DNA from: Parelaphostrongylus tenuis
Taxonomy: Eukaryota > Nematoda > Chromadorea > Rhabditida > Metastrongylidae
Length of the DNA stretch: 64,000 bases
NCBI GenBank assembly: GCA_019055375.1
Contig: JAHQIW010005374.1
Span: 1-64,000 of the forward strand
Direction: 5' to 3'
Below are positions 33,969-46,261 of the stretch, in pieces. The stretch's first letter is position 1; each line of letters opens with the position of its first letter. The translations under genes and the position numbers were made by a program. The notes under the pieces were generated by a model. The model was not told the DNA's origin. It did no database searches and worked only from the letters and a program-made list of their open reading frames with translations.

Positions 33969-35028
33969 TTAACTTGCAGTTTTGTACAATCTGACAGCGG
34001 ATTTCAGCTTATAGCAAGGGATCACCTGTATCACCTGTCGTCCCGTTGATCGTCGAGTGACTCGAGCGGGTACCAGCAACTCTCCCATTTTTCTATCGCG
34101 TGCAAGAGTAGCCCAGTGGGTCCTCCTCGCTCTAGGAATTCGCTGAGCATCATATCTTTCTTCCATCGCTTTCGTGAAGAAATCGGACCAACGGGTCAGT
34201 GGTCTTCCTTTAAAGCGCTTGACGTCCCGAGGAATCCATTCGGTAACGGCTCTCGTCCATCGGTTGTCGTTGAAGCGCATCACGTGTCCGGTCCACCTTA
34301 TTTTCGATATCCTGGCGTGTAGAACGGCGTCTCTGATTTTCGATCGTTGACGTAGGTCGAAAGTTCGGATCCTTTGTCTCATTTGCGAAATACGGGATAC
34401 TCCTAGCATCGACCTTTCGACTGCGCGTTCGATAACGGTTTCATCCTGCTTACGAAGCGACCAGGTTTCTGCTGCATACGTTAAGGCAGGGATAATTGTC
34501 GAGTCGAAAAGGTGGGCACGGAGTCGGATGTTCTTTGTCCTCTTCACTACATCTTCGATGCTATTAAACGTTCCCCAAGCCGCTCGTTTCCTCCTACTCA
34601 ACTCTGGGGCTAGGTCGTTCATCATGTTGATTTCACGACCTAGATAGATGTAACTGGAGCATTCGGAATTGTCGTTCCGTTGAGCGTGAATGGAGCATTA
34701 GAAACCCATCCGTTCCTCATGAACATTGTTTTCGTTAGATTCAGTTGAAGACCGATCTTTCCACAGGCGTTATCGAAATCAGTCAACATTCGCTCCGCTT
34801 AGCTGATGTTTCGTGTTATGAGAACGATATCGTCAGCAAAGCGAAGATGGTTTAATTGTCGACCGTCAATTTTCACTCCCATTTCGTCCCATTCTAATGT
34901 TCGCATGACGTTTTGCAGGGTGGCAGTGAATAGTTTTGGCGATATTGTATCGCCTTGTCGAACCCCTCTTCTTATGTCAATGGTGATATTGTTGTAGAAT
35001 GGGGATATTCTGGTATATATAGTGAAAC
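33969..35028 (-). pseudogene. RTE-clade retrotransposon, truncated (right-arm copy)
   Basis: Mirror of 17985-19051. The 218-codon frame at 33969-34625 differs from the left copy by Glu for Ala in the TRAVT.WIPRDV block. The FADDIVLI motif lies at about 34829-34852. Same stop and frameshift. Confidence 0.88.
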
Positions 35029-35333
35029 TGAAGCCAAACTACATACCTTGTCCGTAAAGTGGGTAAAGTGATAAAATTATCGAACGTGAAACGTTTTACA
35101 GTCGATTGCTCGTGGCTGGTAAATTGTACAGTACCTTTATATTCGAGTGCTTGTTGAGACCTCGCTTAAAATTCAGTGCTTCGTATAGCAAATAGCAATC
35201 GATTGTAAAACAGTGCACAATGGATGAGTCTTCACTTTACGGACAGCGTAAATGGTTCGGCATCAATTCCTCTAGATATGAGTGCATGTCTCCTTGCAAG
35301 AAACTAATCAAACCGATAGGCACTGTCCCACAG

Positions 35334-35368
35334 CTGAGGCCAAGAGGACCAATACACGTGTCTTGCAC
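35334..35368 (+). ncRNA. Degenerate hammerhead-like core (family B, right arm)
   Basis: Mirror of 17652-17686: CTGAGGCC, AAGA, GGACC, CACGTG, TC, TTGCAC. Confidence 0.35.
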
Positions 35369-36589
35369 TGTGTAAGTGCCATAACAACCACATGAAAGGC
35401 TTGAATTATGCAGTCAAGATATCTTTTGTTGAAGTTTTGCGACAAAAAAAAATCAAGCGAAGTGATCATCCTCCTCTAACAGCGTTCAGGGCGTTTTTTT
35501 TTTTTCAATTCGAAACTCCGACTATACATCTCATCGAAATAATATAAGTATATATCGAAGGCTTATCTCTTTCAGTTTACGCGATATTGGTATTTCCATT
35601 GATTGAATAAGCGGTAATAGTAGTGCTCATCGTCAGCTGATTTTGCGGCGAGTTCACCTCCTACAAAGTCTGGACAGCCGCTGATACTGCTGATATAGCG
35701 TGAATCAACACTCCCACAAAAGCGAGGTTGACGAAACATCAGTCAGCGACCTGTAGTGCTGTTTTTGCGAATAATAATGCTGCCGTCACCAGCCTCGCGT
35801 GACTAATAAAGATGTCTTTGATAACTCCATTCTTTTAACTTTGTACGCGTCCCGTTTCTGCGCACACAGCGGGTGCAAAAGCTAGCGATTGACGCCTAAG
35901 TCTTGGGTCAATTTGTCGACCTTTGTCAGCTTTATGAAGTAGGTTCGCAGCATCATCACATGACTTAGAGCACAAAACTCATTAAAATCAAATCTCAAAT
36001 CGGTAAAAAGCAAGCCTGAAATACTGAACGTGCTTCGATTAAAGCTGTCACATAAGCGCACATGATTTCAATATTGAGTTTTTGACAATAAATTGTAGCC
36101 GAATTGGACAACACAAAGTGCTTGTCACAAATGTGCGAAATGCTTACGAATTAAGGTCTTTTGTTCACCCGTCGCCTCGTTTATTGCCGAGTGACTCAAG
36201 TGGCGCCAGTAATACCTACACTTTTTTACTATCGCGCACAACAGTAGTCCTGGTTCTCCTACTCTGTGCAGAAATTCCTTAAGCATCGCAACTGGTTTCT
36301 GACTTTTTGTGAAAAAAATCAAATCATCAGATAGGTGGACTTCTTATTGTGCGTTTGACATTCACAGAAGTCTAGCTAGTAACGGCCCTACTATATCGGA
36401 TGCCCTTGAAACGCACTAGTTGTCCTTTCGGCTGTGTCAATAGCCTGACGTGTAGAATAACGTTTTTTTTTCTTCTGCTCAATGTGAATCCGAACTACAG
36501 ATTCTTTCTTCTGCTTGCCAGGTACGGTAAACACCTTCTTCATCCCTGGACATACTTCATACTGTTCCTCTACTACATTTGTACAGCAC

Positions 36590-37450
36590 ACTATATGAGA
36601 GCAGAAACCTTCAGGTCAAAACTAGTCGTGGAGCTCGATTTTATTGTTCACCAATATATCGTCAATGCTCTTGAAAGCTTTCCCAACGAGATCGTTTTCT
36701 TCTGTTCGACATTCCAGCTATGTGTTCATTGTATTGATTCCCCAATCTAGTCTATTGGACGTAGCTGGCGCATTCGGTGACAAGCATTTCGTTAAGTTTG
36801 AGTGGGGTACGTGTAACGAATCTTTCTGGTCGAACGCATTCCTTGTCGGAAGTGATGTCGGAATCAGCCACCATTTGTTCCACCGAGGTAATTCTTCATA
36901 CCATAGGAACGATATCTTCAGCAATGCGATCATTTCATAATTGTCGCCCACTGACTTCCACCACTACTGGATAAGTGTAATTTTTCCATATCGTCATGGT
37001 GTGTTGCGGCGGACACTTGAGATGCGAGTGTATCGCCTTGTCGAACCTCTTTCTTACGTCGTAATATTATCGTTATAGAATAGCAATAGGTTGGTTGAAT
37101 TTTTATGTAGCTCACGAAGGATTGTTGTGGACCGAAAAGCGACGTTCTCGTCGTTCACAATCTCCATGACTGCTTCTGTTTCCACTTAATCAAGCGCTTT
37201 CGACAAACTGATGAAAGTGAGACAGAGCGGTCCCTCGTATTCTTGTGAGATCAGTGAGTCTTGTGATTGTCTGAATGTAATCTGTGGTACTAAATCATTT
37301 TCGGGATCCCGCTCGTTAGCAAGGCTGTCCTTCGCCCAGAGTTCTGTCGATTCCGTTCAAGATGACTTGAGCAAAAAGATCGTAGACGACGGGTAGGAAT
37401 CAAATATCGGGATTTGAATGTTATCGTTATCAGATTGGTTGTGCATGCAA
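36590..37450 (-). pseudogene. RTE-clade retrotransposon RT fragment
   Basis: Minus-strand frames match the RTE RT region: a frame equivalent to VYDLFAQVILNGIDRTLGEG near 37370, STTILRELHKNSTNLL, KKEVRQGDTLASQVSAATHH, then a diverged palm and thumb down to SNRRKRSRWESFQEH near 36660. Many frameshifts. It lies just outside the right palindrome arm and is distinct from the RTE copy inside it. Confidence 0.75.
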
Positions 37451-37970
37451 GTAGAAAAGAGTTGAATGAAGGTGGAGATAAAATTCTATAGAAATTATGT
37501 CTTACTTTTTGTAAGATTTTTGGGTATGTAAGGTTTTTGTAGGATCAAACTCAGTTGTTTTTGCATGCCCCAACATATCTTGTTAATTTCCTCTTAGAAA
37601 AAAATATTCGTTATGTTGCCGTGTTTAGTTTGATTTACCTTTATTTATCCAGTTGATAACGCATTACAACAGCAAATTTTACAGGACATTAAAAGCTGGA
37701 TGATTTGATTTCAAGGTCACGTACTCACGCAGACTCACTGTCATGAGAGTCGTTAACATAGGTCATAGAGGCCATCTTGTTTTGAGAACTGCTCTTCTGA
37801 TTGAGCAAATTACCTTGCTTTAGATCAATTATATTGTCATGACCACAGCGTTTTGTGATACTTCGTTTAGGGATATCTGGCGGCTGCAATTGTATTTTGC
37901 CGCACTGAAGTCAGATTCGATATATTATATTTCCTTTGAATTACCCTGATTATCAGATAGAAGTTTCATA
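37451..37970. other. No recognised gene
   Basis: AT-rich, no exon-like structure seen. Confidence 0.4.
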
Positions 37971-38315
37971 CTATTCACTCCTTGGAAGTTTTATAGAATA
38001 TGAAACAGCACTGAAAGCGGACTGTTGATTGCTCGCTTTTTGCGTTGAATCTGAAGAAGATCTCCGGAGATGATGGAAGATAAAAGCAACATCGGTGACC
38101 ACTAATTGTGAGATCATCATAGACCAAAATGGCAGGATATACTGATTAGTTATTCTTATCTGCTCCATTTTTTTGACATTTGAATCCTCGTATGAGTCTT
38201 GATGGAAGTCTAGAGATCCTGCACTGCCTGTTTCATCATGCTTATGACTATAACGCTGCACTGTGACACCTACGCCAAACTTCTTATAAATGTTCCTTCG
38301 TGCGCAATTCAGCAA
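37971..38315 (-). CDS. ORF of unknown function, 114 codons
   Basis: The frame starts MLNCARRNIYKKFGVGVTVQ and includes a polar stretch (KHDETGSAGSLDFHQDSYED). A hydrophobic segment (YILPFWSMMISQLVVTDVAF) and a Ser-rich end follow. It may be an exon or chance. No domain is recognised and splice signals were not resolved. Confidence 0.3.
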   Translation of the reverse strand: MLNCARRNIYKKFGVGVTVQRYSHKHDETGSAGSLDFHQDSYEDSNVKKMEQIRITNQYILPFWSMMISQLVVTDVAFIFHHLRRSSSDSTQKASNQQSAFSAVSYSIKLPRSE

Positions 38316-38454
38316 TTAGCATATTTATTCTTCTTATATCTATAAAAAGCATTTTACGGTGCTATACATGTCTCGATTTTCATACAGTAAACAATTGAGA
38401 ATGCTCTATAAGAACTGTACGGCATTGAGGAGAAAAACTAGTGCCTCATTAGTT

Positions 38455-38525
38455 TTTATTCACGTATTCATTTGTATACTCAGACGGTCCGTCTTCGCGA
38501 CTTGTACAGAAACTTAAGAACGTTT
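38455..38525 (+). repeat. Dispersed short repeat (copy 2 of 3)
   Basis: AGACGGTCCGTCTTCGCGAC resembles the segments at 4870 and 47105. Confidence 0.4.
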
Positions 38526-39490
38526 CTGATTTCTTCGTTTTCTTCGTGATAATAGTCTATGGTGATAAACTGACCCGATTATGATGTTGGATTGACGGTC
38601 GCAAATACAGGATCATGTCACGTTCGTACAACATGCACATCTCCGTCCTAAAGGTTCCACCGAACTGTCAACCTTCTCTCTCATCAAAATGTCTTCCTGT
38701 GTTGCGGTATTATTGTGAATCTTTCTGGGTTTCGAAAAGAATTCGAAAGGACTGAGCCGAATATCGGTTAGATGTTAGGCGTGCTGGTCACAACTTGGAA
38801 CATATTTTCCAAGCACATTGTATAAAGTAGGCAGAGCTTCTATGTAATTGAAATATTAGCTCACGTCTTTGCTGCACAACAGAATACCAGTGTTAAATTG
38901 AAATATTGAGATTGAATTTTAGAGTTTTTGAATATGTGGGTTCTTTGAAGACCGAAATGCGGCCTGTGCTGCTCCCGTCTTTTTATTACTTCCTACTTTT
39001 CAAAGAAGTAGATTTTTCGACTAATCAAAGTTTACGCTACTCAGATGTCAGTACTAATTCAAGAAATAAACTCAGTTCAGGGAAGTACAAACATGATAGA
39101 TATAAGCGCTCGCCGCGTGTAAAACATTATTTTATTCGAAACGCTACTTCGTAGTAAAAAGCCCTTCTTACGAAATACGCGAGCAGCAGTTTTCCAAAAC
39201 TTGAGCTTTCGAAATATAAATTGACACTCCTATGGAAAGTTTTGTAGAGCAAAATCATTGTCTTTCACATTATCCTGCTTGCTACAGAAGAGTAGCGAGA
39301 AACTGATGGATGCACATTGATAGTACACAAGCTTAGTTTCTCCATCTTTGACTTGCAGGAAAATCATGCTCACCCGACCAGCACTCCAACACCATGAGAG
39401 AAGATCACACTCTTAAATTGTTGCTGCAGCTATGTAGAAAGCTCAAACCAAAAGAATGTTCGTAACTAGTAAAACATGATTGTCACATCT
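38526..39490. other. No recognised gene
   Basis: Only short ORFs; nothing recognised. Confidence 0.4.
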
Positions 39491-39760
39491 TTTGTGGATA
39501 ATCATCTTTTACCAGCCAGTGTAGTACTGTGCCCGGTAGTTAATTTTTTCACTTAGCAGCACGTGCAAATGAATCGTCGTCGCTTCCTCTATAAAAGGGG
39601 ATATCTCTCCATGGAATGACAACTGCAAGCATCATGCATCCGAACAGGCTACAATGTCGACACACGTGTCTTGCATTGTATAAATGCGATAATACACCTC
39701 ATGAAAAGTTTGAGTAATCTGCTATCACATATCAATTTAATATACGGCATGACGACTACG
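39490..39760 (+). mobile_element. Foldback element family B, decayed copy
   Basis: Shares the GGGGATATCTCTCC block, a CACGTGTCTTGCAT segment and the terminal CCTCATGAAAAGTTTGAG..CTATCACAT region with copies in the palindrome arms and at 48.9, 52.1 and 62.9 kb. Confidence 0.5.
39634..39676 (+). ncRNA. Degenerate hammerhead-like core (family B)
   Basis: ATGCA, CCGAACA, GGCTACAATGTC, GACA, CACGTG, TC, TTGCAT. Stem I ends and stem III are kept. The catalytic core is mutated. Confidence 0.35.
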
Positions 39761-40327
39761 GTAGTGCTATCGATTATTATGCTGTGACAGTATTTTACTA
39801 TACTCTGATCACCAATAACCTTCGTTTTGAATTCCGTTCGCTGTTATTCTCCATTAAAATTAAAGTTGTTCACTAATTCAATAATAGAATCGTTTTACTA
39901 CTTTGAAGAATATAGTGTGAAGTGCTGTACATGTCAGCGCGTTCTCGTAGCTTCGCTGCGTTCCGCCATCGCTCGGACATGTGGTCGACACGACCAGACG
40001 TCGTTCCCAGTTGTTCGTCAGTCGCAAAGCATTCAAGTTTCTTGTAGGTGAGTGGCTGTTGCGTTAAAAGTGTAGATTTCAGAGTATCGAAAAAAGGAAT
40101 TCAAATGCTCCTCCTAATATCTCAAAGAGGAGCGCATTCGAACTACAGGATTTTGCGTTCACTTCGTCATTTATGTCGCTACCGGCCGACTTTTGTTGTT
40201 CTATCTGTATATACGCCTTTACAAAGGTTTTTCTTCCCTACAACTGCCTATCTACCAGTGTCAGCCATATTTACGCCTCTTATATTCCTCCATTGGTGGG
40301 TAGTGCGGTGCTTAGTGATGCAGTGTA
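39761..40327. other. No recognised gene
   Basis: Two overlapping ORFs (39827-40338) show no motif or splice structure. Confidence 0.3.
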
Positions 40328-40585
40328 TCAGAAAGTGACTTGATGAAGGATGTACCGCCTCGATCCTCCTTCGCGACACTCCTTGCATTCACTTGAATGC
40401 CTACAAGCACCTTTGCTCTGCTTCAAGCCTGAAAAATGCAAAGACAACCGTTTACGACACCATTCTATAATATTCATTATATTGAAGTTAATTGAATACG
40501 GGCGCTGATAGCAGGCCATGTCACACTGGTCGCTTGCACGGCAGTTGGTGTTATGGACCTTGCATACGAAGCACACAGTCTTCAC
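40328..40585 (-). CDS. Cysteine-rich ORF or exon pair, unknown function
   Basis: The frame holds two cysteine clusters, VCFVCKVHNTNCRASDQCDM and ACRHSSECKECREGG. Between them a candidate 71-nt intron lies after CGCCC (GTATTC donor, TGCATTTTTCAG acceptor). Removing it shifts the second cluster out of frame, giving an early stop. The cysteine pattern suggests coding, the intron suggests otherwise. Undecided. Confidence 0.3.
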   Translation of the reverse strand: MKTVCFVCKVHNTNCRASDQCDMACYQRPYSINFNIMNIIEWCRKRLSLHFSGLKQSKGACRHSSECKECREGGSRRYILHQVTF

Positions 40586-40600
40586 AACGTCTCAGTGATT

Positions 40601-40954
40601 TCAAGCCTCTCTCGCCACTAAGAAGGATTTAGGCTTCACTGAAGAATGGAGTAAGATAGAATGGACTTTACTGAGGTTATTTTTCAATTGGTACATGCCA
40701 CACAGTGGTAAAATTAAACAATGACTTGTTTGACGAAAATGATACTGCTGATTGTAATGCGGTGCCACTTCTTCGATTGCTCTCCATGATTTTCGATGCA
40801 GGTGGCGAGTTGTGGTCTCATCAATTTCTAATCTGAGGCCTGAGTTCGAGACTAAGCGCGCTCTCGCAATTTCTTTACCAAAGAAGTTATTCAAAAATTT
40901 CTTATTTTTCAAAATTGATGGGGACATAACTCTTCGCAAAGGCCTGATTGTCAA
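40601..40954 (-). CDS. ORF of unknown function, 117 codons
   Basis: Basic frame with KKFLNNFFGKEIARARL, LRLEIDETTTRHLHRKSWRA and EEVAPHYNQQYHFRQ. A CAG acceptor (GACAATCAG) opens it in the same frame near its start. It ends 15 bases before the cysteine-rich ORF. No family recognised. Confidence 0.3.
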   Translation of the reverse strand: MTIRPLRRVMSPSILKNKKFLNNFFGKEIARARLVSNSGLRLEIDETTTRHLHRKSWRAIEEVAPHYNQQYHFRQTSHCLILPLCGMYQLKNNLSKVHSILLHSSVKPKSFLVAREA

Positions 40955-41855
40955 TTTTCAGTGCACCTTAGGTTGAGACTTTATCAAAGTTGTAGAAGAG
41001 ACTTCACCGGAAAATTCTATGATATGCCGAATGACTTTCTATGATATAAGAGACTTCACAAAGCTAGTTTTCTTGAAACATGCCAAAACAATCACAGACA
41101 GCGAATTGTTTCTCAAAAATGATCCTGCACACTGCATGCGATGCCATATCATCCATATTTCGGATCAACTTTACATCATTCGTGTCTTTTCGCACTTTTA
41201 GAGCCTCTAGTTTCCTTTATAGTTTTGCAGATGTAGTCTATAGAGTTTTAGAAGAGACTTTTTTCTGTATGGTAGAGTTTTGATACGTCCGCTCATACCC
41301 AGCTATGAACTCATTCATCGCTGTAATCTTTGCCGTTGTGCGTGCTCTTCTGACTTCTTTCTGTTTTAGTATGCCCTATGGATAGCTTACTGTACCTCGC
41401 CCACTTCTCACTTCTCCAACTAACTTTAATGAGATCAGGTGGAAGTGATTTGAGCCGTGTTGGTACATGAAAGGCCTGAGCAGTTGCATGCTTCAAACTC
41501 ACACAGAAGGCAAGATGTTATGACTTTTCGTTCTCAGAGCGTACTACAGAAATGTTTCTCGAAACAAATCGAAATATTAAAATCTGCGTTGTTCACGCTG
41601 ACGAATAATTCCTGATAACCAAGAAAAGAGTTTCGTTTGGTGAAAAAGTCAAGTAAACAGGGGTACAATTTACATCTTGCGACTGCATTTTACACAGTTC
41701 GTATTGCGAAGTTGAGAATTTTAGCTAACATGGACGTTCTGCTTATTAAAATCTAGTTAATGAAAGTTCCTTCAGTGAAATTCTATTTAAATGTAGCCAT
41801 AATATATCTTATAATCCAAATTTTACTATATAGCATTAAAAAATTCACTGTAAAT
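40955..41855. other. No recognised gene
   Basis: AT-rich, short ORFs only. Confidence 0.4.
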
Positions 41856-41857
41856 TC

Positions 41858-41935
41858 GGGGCGCCGTGGGCGAGTGGTTGCGATGCTCGTCGCGGCCCAC
41901 GTGGAACCGAGATTCACTCCACAACACTATCCGGC
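41858..41935 (+). repeat. tRNA-like sequence (degenerate, possible SINE head)
   Basis: GCGCCGTGGGCGAGTGGTTG then ATGCTCG resembles the 5' half and A box of a class II tRNA. The B-box region is poor. Related to the minus-strand copy at 46262-46325. Confidence 0.4.
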
Positions 41936-44582
41936 AATCAACAAGAACGCCACAGCCAGACCATCCTCGAGATTGCAAGGAGACATGCTCGGCCAGTGTT
42001 CTACGTCATTCGAGAATTAACGAACGGATCGAATGCTAGAAGTACTCAGATACGCACAATAAAAATTGTGATGGCAGATCATGTAAATTAGTAACATAAA
42101 TGATAAAGTTGGAGCAACGCACTCTAAAAGCGAAACGTTGCACTTTTTCGTTTTCGGATAGACATATTTGATGGAACCTCCTTTGCTGAATAAAGATGCT
42201 CCATCAAACTACCAGTGAGCATTCGATACTCTAAATCTCGGACAATGCGAAAACTTTTTCAGAAAGAACTTTTCCCAGTGCTCTAACACAAAAATGAAAT
42301 TATGCTTCACATGAGGCGCACATTCACGTTTTTTTAATCGACTTAACATAGATTTCCCCTTAAATCAAAAAGTTCTCGATTTTGCAAAGCCTTCTCACGA
42401 CGCTGTAGCAATGAGAATAAATAATGTTTCACACGCTTCGCACGTTACTGCACGTGTTTTCCGTAAGATACAGCTATACCTTTAGCCTACTAATATTCGT
42501 TCAATAGCTCAATCTCGAAAATTTCTCAAGTGCACTTGTCTTTTGAGAAGGCTTTTCAAAGCTCTTTGGCAGGAAGAAAAAGATTGCGTTTGATACGCGT
42601 CTCGCATAATCAAGATTTTCGTTATCTAATCCAAAATCTTCTTTCATTCCGTAGAGCAAGTTATTGAGGACTTTTTTGTATTGAATACAAGAAAATTTGT
42701 TATATCATTCTGCCGCTCTACAATGCCAAACAAAACCTTTACTAACAGCCTGGGCCTTTTCACGAAGAGCACGCGAACGTGCAAAGGAAGTCTTTTAGTA
42801 TCAGATCCTTATGTTTTATCTATATTACCTATCAAAGCGGAGATAAAACCTGAATTTAATAAAATAAATCACATCACACATGTGAATCGCGCCTGCGCGA
42901 TTGATTGTTCGCGTATCGATCCACTCCCACCCTTCCCCATGCCGACAAAAAATTTGCGACATGTTTGAATCCAAATCTTATTTTCTCTGCTACAGTGAAT
43001 AAAACTGCCTTTACAGAAAACAAACACAGTATTGGATTTGCGAAGACTTACGCTATGGAATAACCTTTAATAGTCTCAACGAAAGAGCTCTTTCCTGAAA
43101 GAAACACGCTTGTGTTGAACACGAATTAGTTTTCCTATTACAGCGCTGTAACATACCCCTTATCTGAAAACGGAGACAATTTTGATGTTTTTTAGATTTA
43201 CATTATCGAATGATTATCAAGGGTCCGAGGAAGGAAAAAGCACTGTTGCTGCGAGATATAAGCACGAAAATGGGCGACGCTTATAGAAAAGAATATTATT
43301 CGTAGAGCTACAGCACTGTAAAAGAGCCCTACTAAAGATTGATTTTCCGATTCTTTGCGCTCTGAATTAGTACTGAAATTTTGATGGAAATTTTCTTGTC
43401 CGTTAAAAAACTGTCCTTTAGAAATAGCTCTGCGATGCGGATATTACTCAAAACGTCATCTTTCATTTGGTTCGTAATACATGGCATGAAGGTCGTCGCA
43501 GAGGTACCAGTGGGCAATGCCCCTGTAGCGGTTGAGCCCAAGTGTCCTGCTGTAAACGATCTGTGGGCGCGATGGAATGCACGTTGATGTGCTGGTCGAT
43601 GGATTGATGGTTATTTGTTATGTCAGAGGTGCTTTGGGTTCAAATGTACTTTGTACTTTGGACTCAGATGCCTTTGGTGTGGTGATCGATTACATCGCTT
43701 GAAAGCCACACGAGTCCTAGTAAGGTAAATACGGCGACAGAATATCCCCTTATAACAACATTATAAACGATGTAGTTGAGCCATATAACAACAATCCAGA
43801 ATACACACATCACTACGATAATAACTTAATGATAATATGTACATAATGATGACATTTAATTCTGTGCGACAATAATATGAAACTGATGAGTGCGCATCGG
43901 CAAGATGAACATTGAACTGCGGAACAAGACTAAGCAAGTTAATCTCCTTTAACAGCGATATGATTTTCTCGTTGAAACACGGCATTTTTCGACATGTGAA
44001 GTTCTTTGAATTAAACTTATTTTTTAGGAGCCTTTCAGTGATATTTCAACATTTTATGAGGGAGCTGTGATGAAAGTTAAGGAATAATTTCCTAGAAACT
44101 AAGGTGTTTCTGAGATGATTTTTCAAAACATTGAAATAAGACCCAATATGAGAGACAAAACAACCCATACTAACAGATTTGCTTGCTGGATAGTTACCAG
44201 ATTTATTTCTCGTTGATACATAATTTGACTGCGTAGTTTAGTGGGATAATGTGGCCGTTGTAAGTCTCCGACGAAGGTTTAATCACTAGAGTTAATATAT
44301 GGTAAGTTCACAAAGGCTTCTAAAGTGACGCGGCTTCATAATATGGAAATGTTTTTACTTTCTAAAAGTTTTCATTGCTGTCTCGACCCAATGCTACCAT
44401 TTACGGAGCACTTTGTGTAATTATGAGCCATAATATGAGCTTTTTAGATTAGCTTTGAAAACTAGTCCATCTTTAATTGATATTTCCTATAGCTTTTCCT
44501 TTTATATTTTGTCAGTCATTTCAATTTAGGTGCTGCTAAGGTGCTTCTGAATCCATGTATGTCCAAAGTATAAATGCCATGA
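41936..44582. other. No recognised gene
   Basis: 2.6 kb of AT-rich sequence. ORFs of 68-95 codons at 42681, 43332, 43381 and 43761 lack motifs or exon signals. Confidence 0.35.
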
Positions 44583-45071
44583 CTATGTTTTGTTGATTTT
44601 GGCTTTAGTGGTTGATAGCGGCACCGTATCAGCCGACTTCCCATTTTTCACCTTCACCTCCACATTAGAAATACTTTTGTTTCTGTCTTGGCACAGAGGC
44701 AAGTATGTTAGGGTTGTTGTCGATTTTACGTCAACGATATGCGAATTCAGAAGAGCCATGAACTTTTCCAACTTTTTTTTCCGGTGACACGCTAGATTTT
44801 GACCTGATTCTACTTTTAACTCTTTCTTTGAATGATATGACTCAACTCTGCATATTACATGGATCCAAAATTCTTTCATTCGGCTCGTCATTTCAATTCT
44901 GTCATCAATGAAAATCCTCATATTAGGAACCTTGAGCTTTCTTAAATTAGCTCGAGTGATAGTCAGGTTGGTTTTGCAATGTTTTCTTTTCAATGACGAT
45001 CGTAACAATTCATGATAACGTACGAAACCATAAGTGCCATTGTTAACAGTGTGTGTGTGAGGGTGTCGCAA
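44583..45071 (-). CDS. Uncharacterised ORF, 162 codons
   Basis: Second-longest open frame outside the RTE copies. The product is basic and charged (RKLKVPNMRIFIDDRIEMTS, ACHRKKKLEKFMALLNSHI, KSISNVEVKVKNGKSAD). It has no signal peptide or membrane segment. A run this long is unusual in AT-rich DNA, so it may be a real exon or a remnant of a mobile-element protein. No family recognised. Confidence 0.35.
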   Translation of the reverse strand: MRHPHTHTVNNGTYGFVRYHELLRSSLKRKHCKTNLTITRANLRKLKVPNMRIFIDDRIEMTSRMKEFWIHVICRVESYHSKKELKVESGQNLACHRKKKLEKFMALLNSHIVDVKSTTTLTYLPLCQDRNKSISNVEVKVKNGKSADTVPLSTTKAKINKT

Positions 45072-46242
45072 TGGACATTTTAGTAATGAAACAATAACGA
45101 ATTAGACAGCGTATTGGGTTCTTCCACAATTCCTTTCGCACTAGTGATTTCTTCAGTTTTTCTTCGAATTCAGCTGGGTTATTGCCAAAAAGCTATGATA
45201 TATTGTAGAGTGTTCTAATAGCTTGATTAGACACTTGGATATAGCCGCAGCACCATCGCCCACCATCTAGATATTGAATGGGTTATCGCAAAGTGATGTC
45301 TTGATGGACACCTCATGCATTGACCGATTACATCATCGAATTATCATCTTCGCCGCCTTGAATTATCATTTGTGGAAAAAAAACCATGCAAATGCATCAA
45401 AAATAACCTCACTGTATATTTTGATCGTCGCTCTCATTCTTCTTGAGAAAAAGGCATCCAGTCTTTGCTTACCAAGTGGTTACATATCGCTGATCATGAT
45501 ACAGTTGTTGAATAATCTATTTCCTTGAATAAATAGCAACTCAAGCAACAGAAGCGTCGAAATGCGAAGGAAACATGAGACAACATACTGAATAACTTTT
45601 GACAACCCTTTTTGCCTAACTGATGTCACGTCACTATGTCAAAATACAAAATTGGGTTTTGAAAACAGGTGAAGTAAGTTGAATTCGATATATGAGAGTG
45701 GACTATCTAAAGCCAGTTCACGTCGCGGTGGGTGGGACGGCACGTGACTGCTGATGCAATAGTTCTCTACGCGTTCAAACGACCGTCACTGGTCGCTGCA
45801 GCCAGCGCCCACGTGATTCGCGCGGAACACCGTTCATCCCAAGTCGGATTTCGGCTTGTTACCAGGTTGCAGCTTATCTTACCTGCTGCGAGTCAGAGAA
45901 GCGGTCTTTTCAGGATATAAACACAGCGTTGGAATCAAATTCGACTCTGCTATCGAATGACTACTAGTAATCGTAAGGAAGAGCTCGGTCCGACGAGAAA
46001 TTTGCGTGTCTATAGCCAAAAAGGCTCCTTCTGTAGCAACGGCAAAAAAGTCTTTTTCAAAAGCGGCGACGTAGGGCTGTAACTTCAGCTCTCGGCTTTC
46101 GATTCTTCGCTAACACTTCTATGAGAAGTCCTTGCCGGAGAATGAGATCAGTTTTTCAGTTGTTTTGTCCTAATCAGAAAAAAAACCATTTCTCTAGGAT
46201 AAACTGGCTGTGGCTACGTTGTTGTTGAATGCCGCAGACGAG
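45072..46242. other. No recognised gene
   Basis: A GC-richer patch at 45720-45890 (ACGTGACTG.., CAGCGCCCACGTGATTCGCG) stands out but is not identified. Confidence 0.3.
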
Positions 46243-46261
46243 GGGGGGGGGGGGGGGGGGG
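46243..46261 (+). repeat. Poly-G tract, 19 bases
   Basis: Uninterrupted G run directly 3' (on the minus strand a C run) of a tRNA-like segment. The length is prone to sequencing error. Confidence 0.9.

Larger units (their letters stand above)
27570..36529 (-). repeat. Right arm of giant inverted duplication
   Basis: Reverse-complement partner of 16491-25452 over its full length. It ends inside TACGGTA, the same junction heptamer (TACCGTA) that starts the left arm. Confidence 0.97.

Noticed and set aside
16491..36529. Palindrome as a plain assembly artefact
   Set aside because: Not excluded, but the arms carry distinct substitutions and indels and different outer flanks, which argues against a single read folded on itself.
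40328..40585. Cysteine-rich ORF as a confident secreted protein
   Set aside because: No signal peptide at its start, and the candidate intron breaks the frame.
43880..43905. CTGATGAGTGCGCATCGGC as a hammerhead core
   Set aside because: No GAAA follows stem II.
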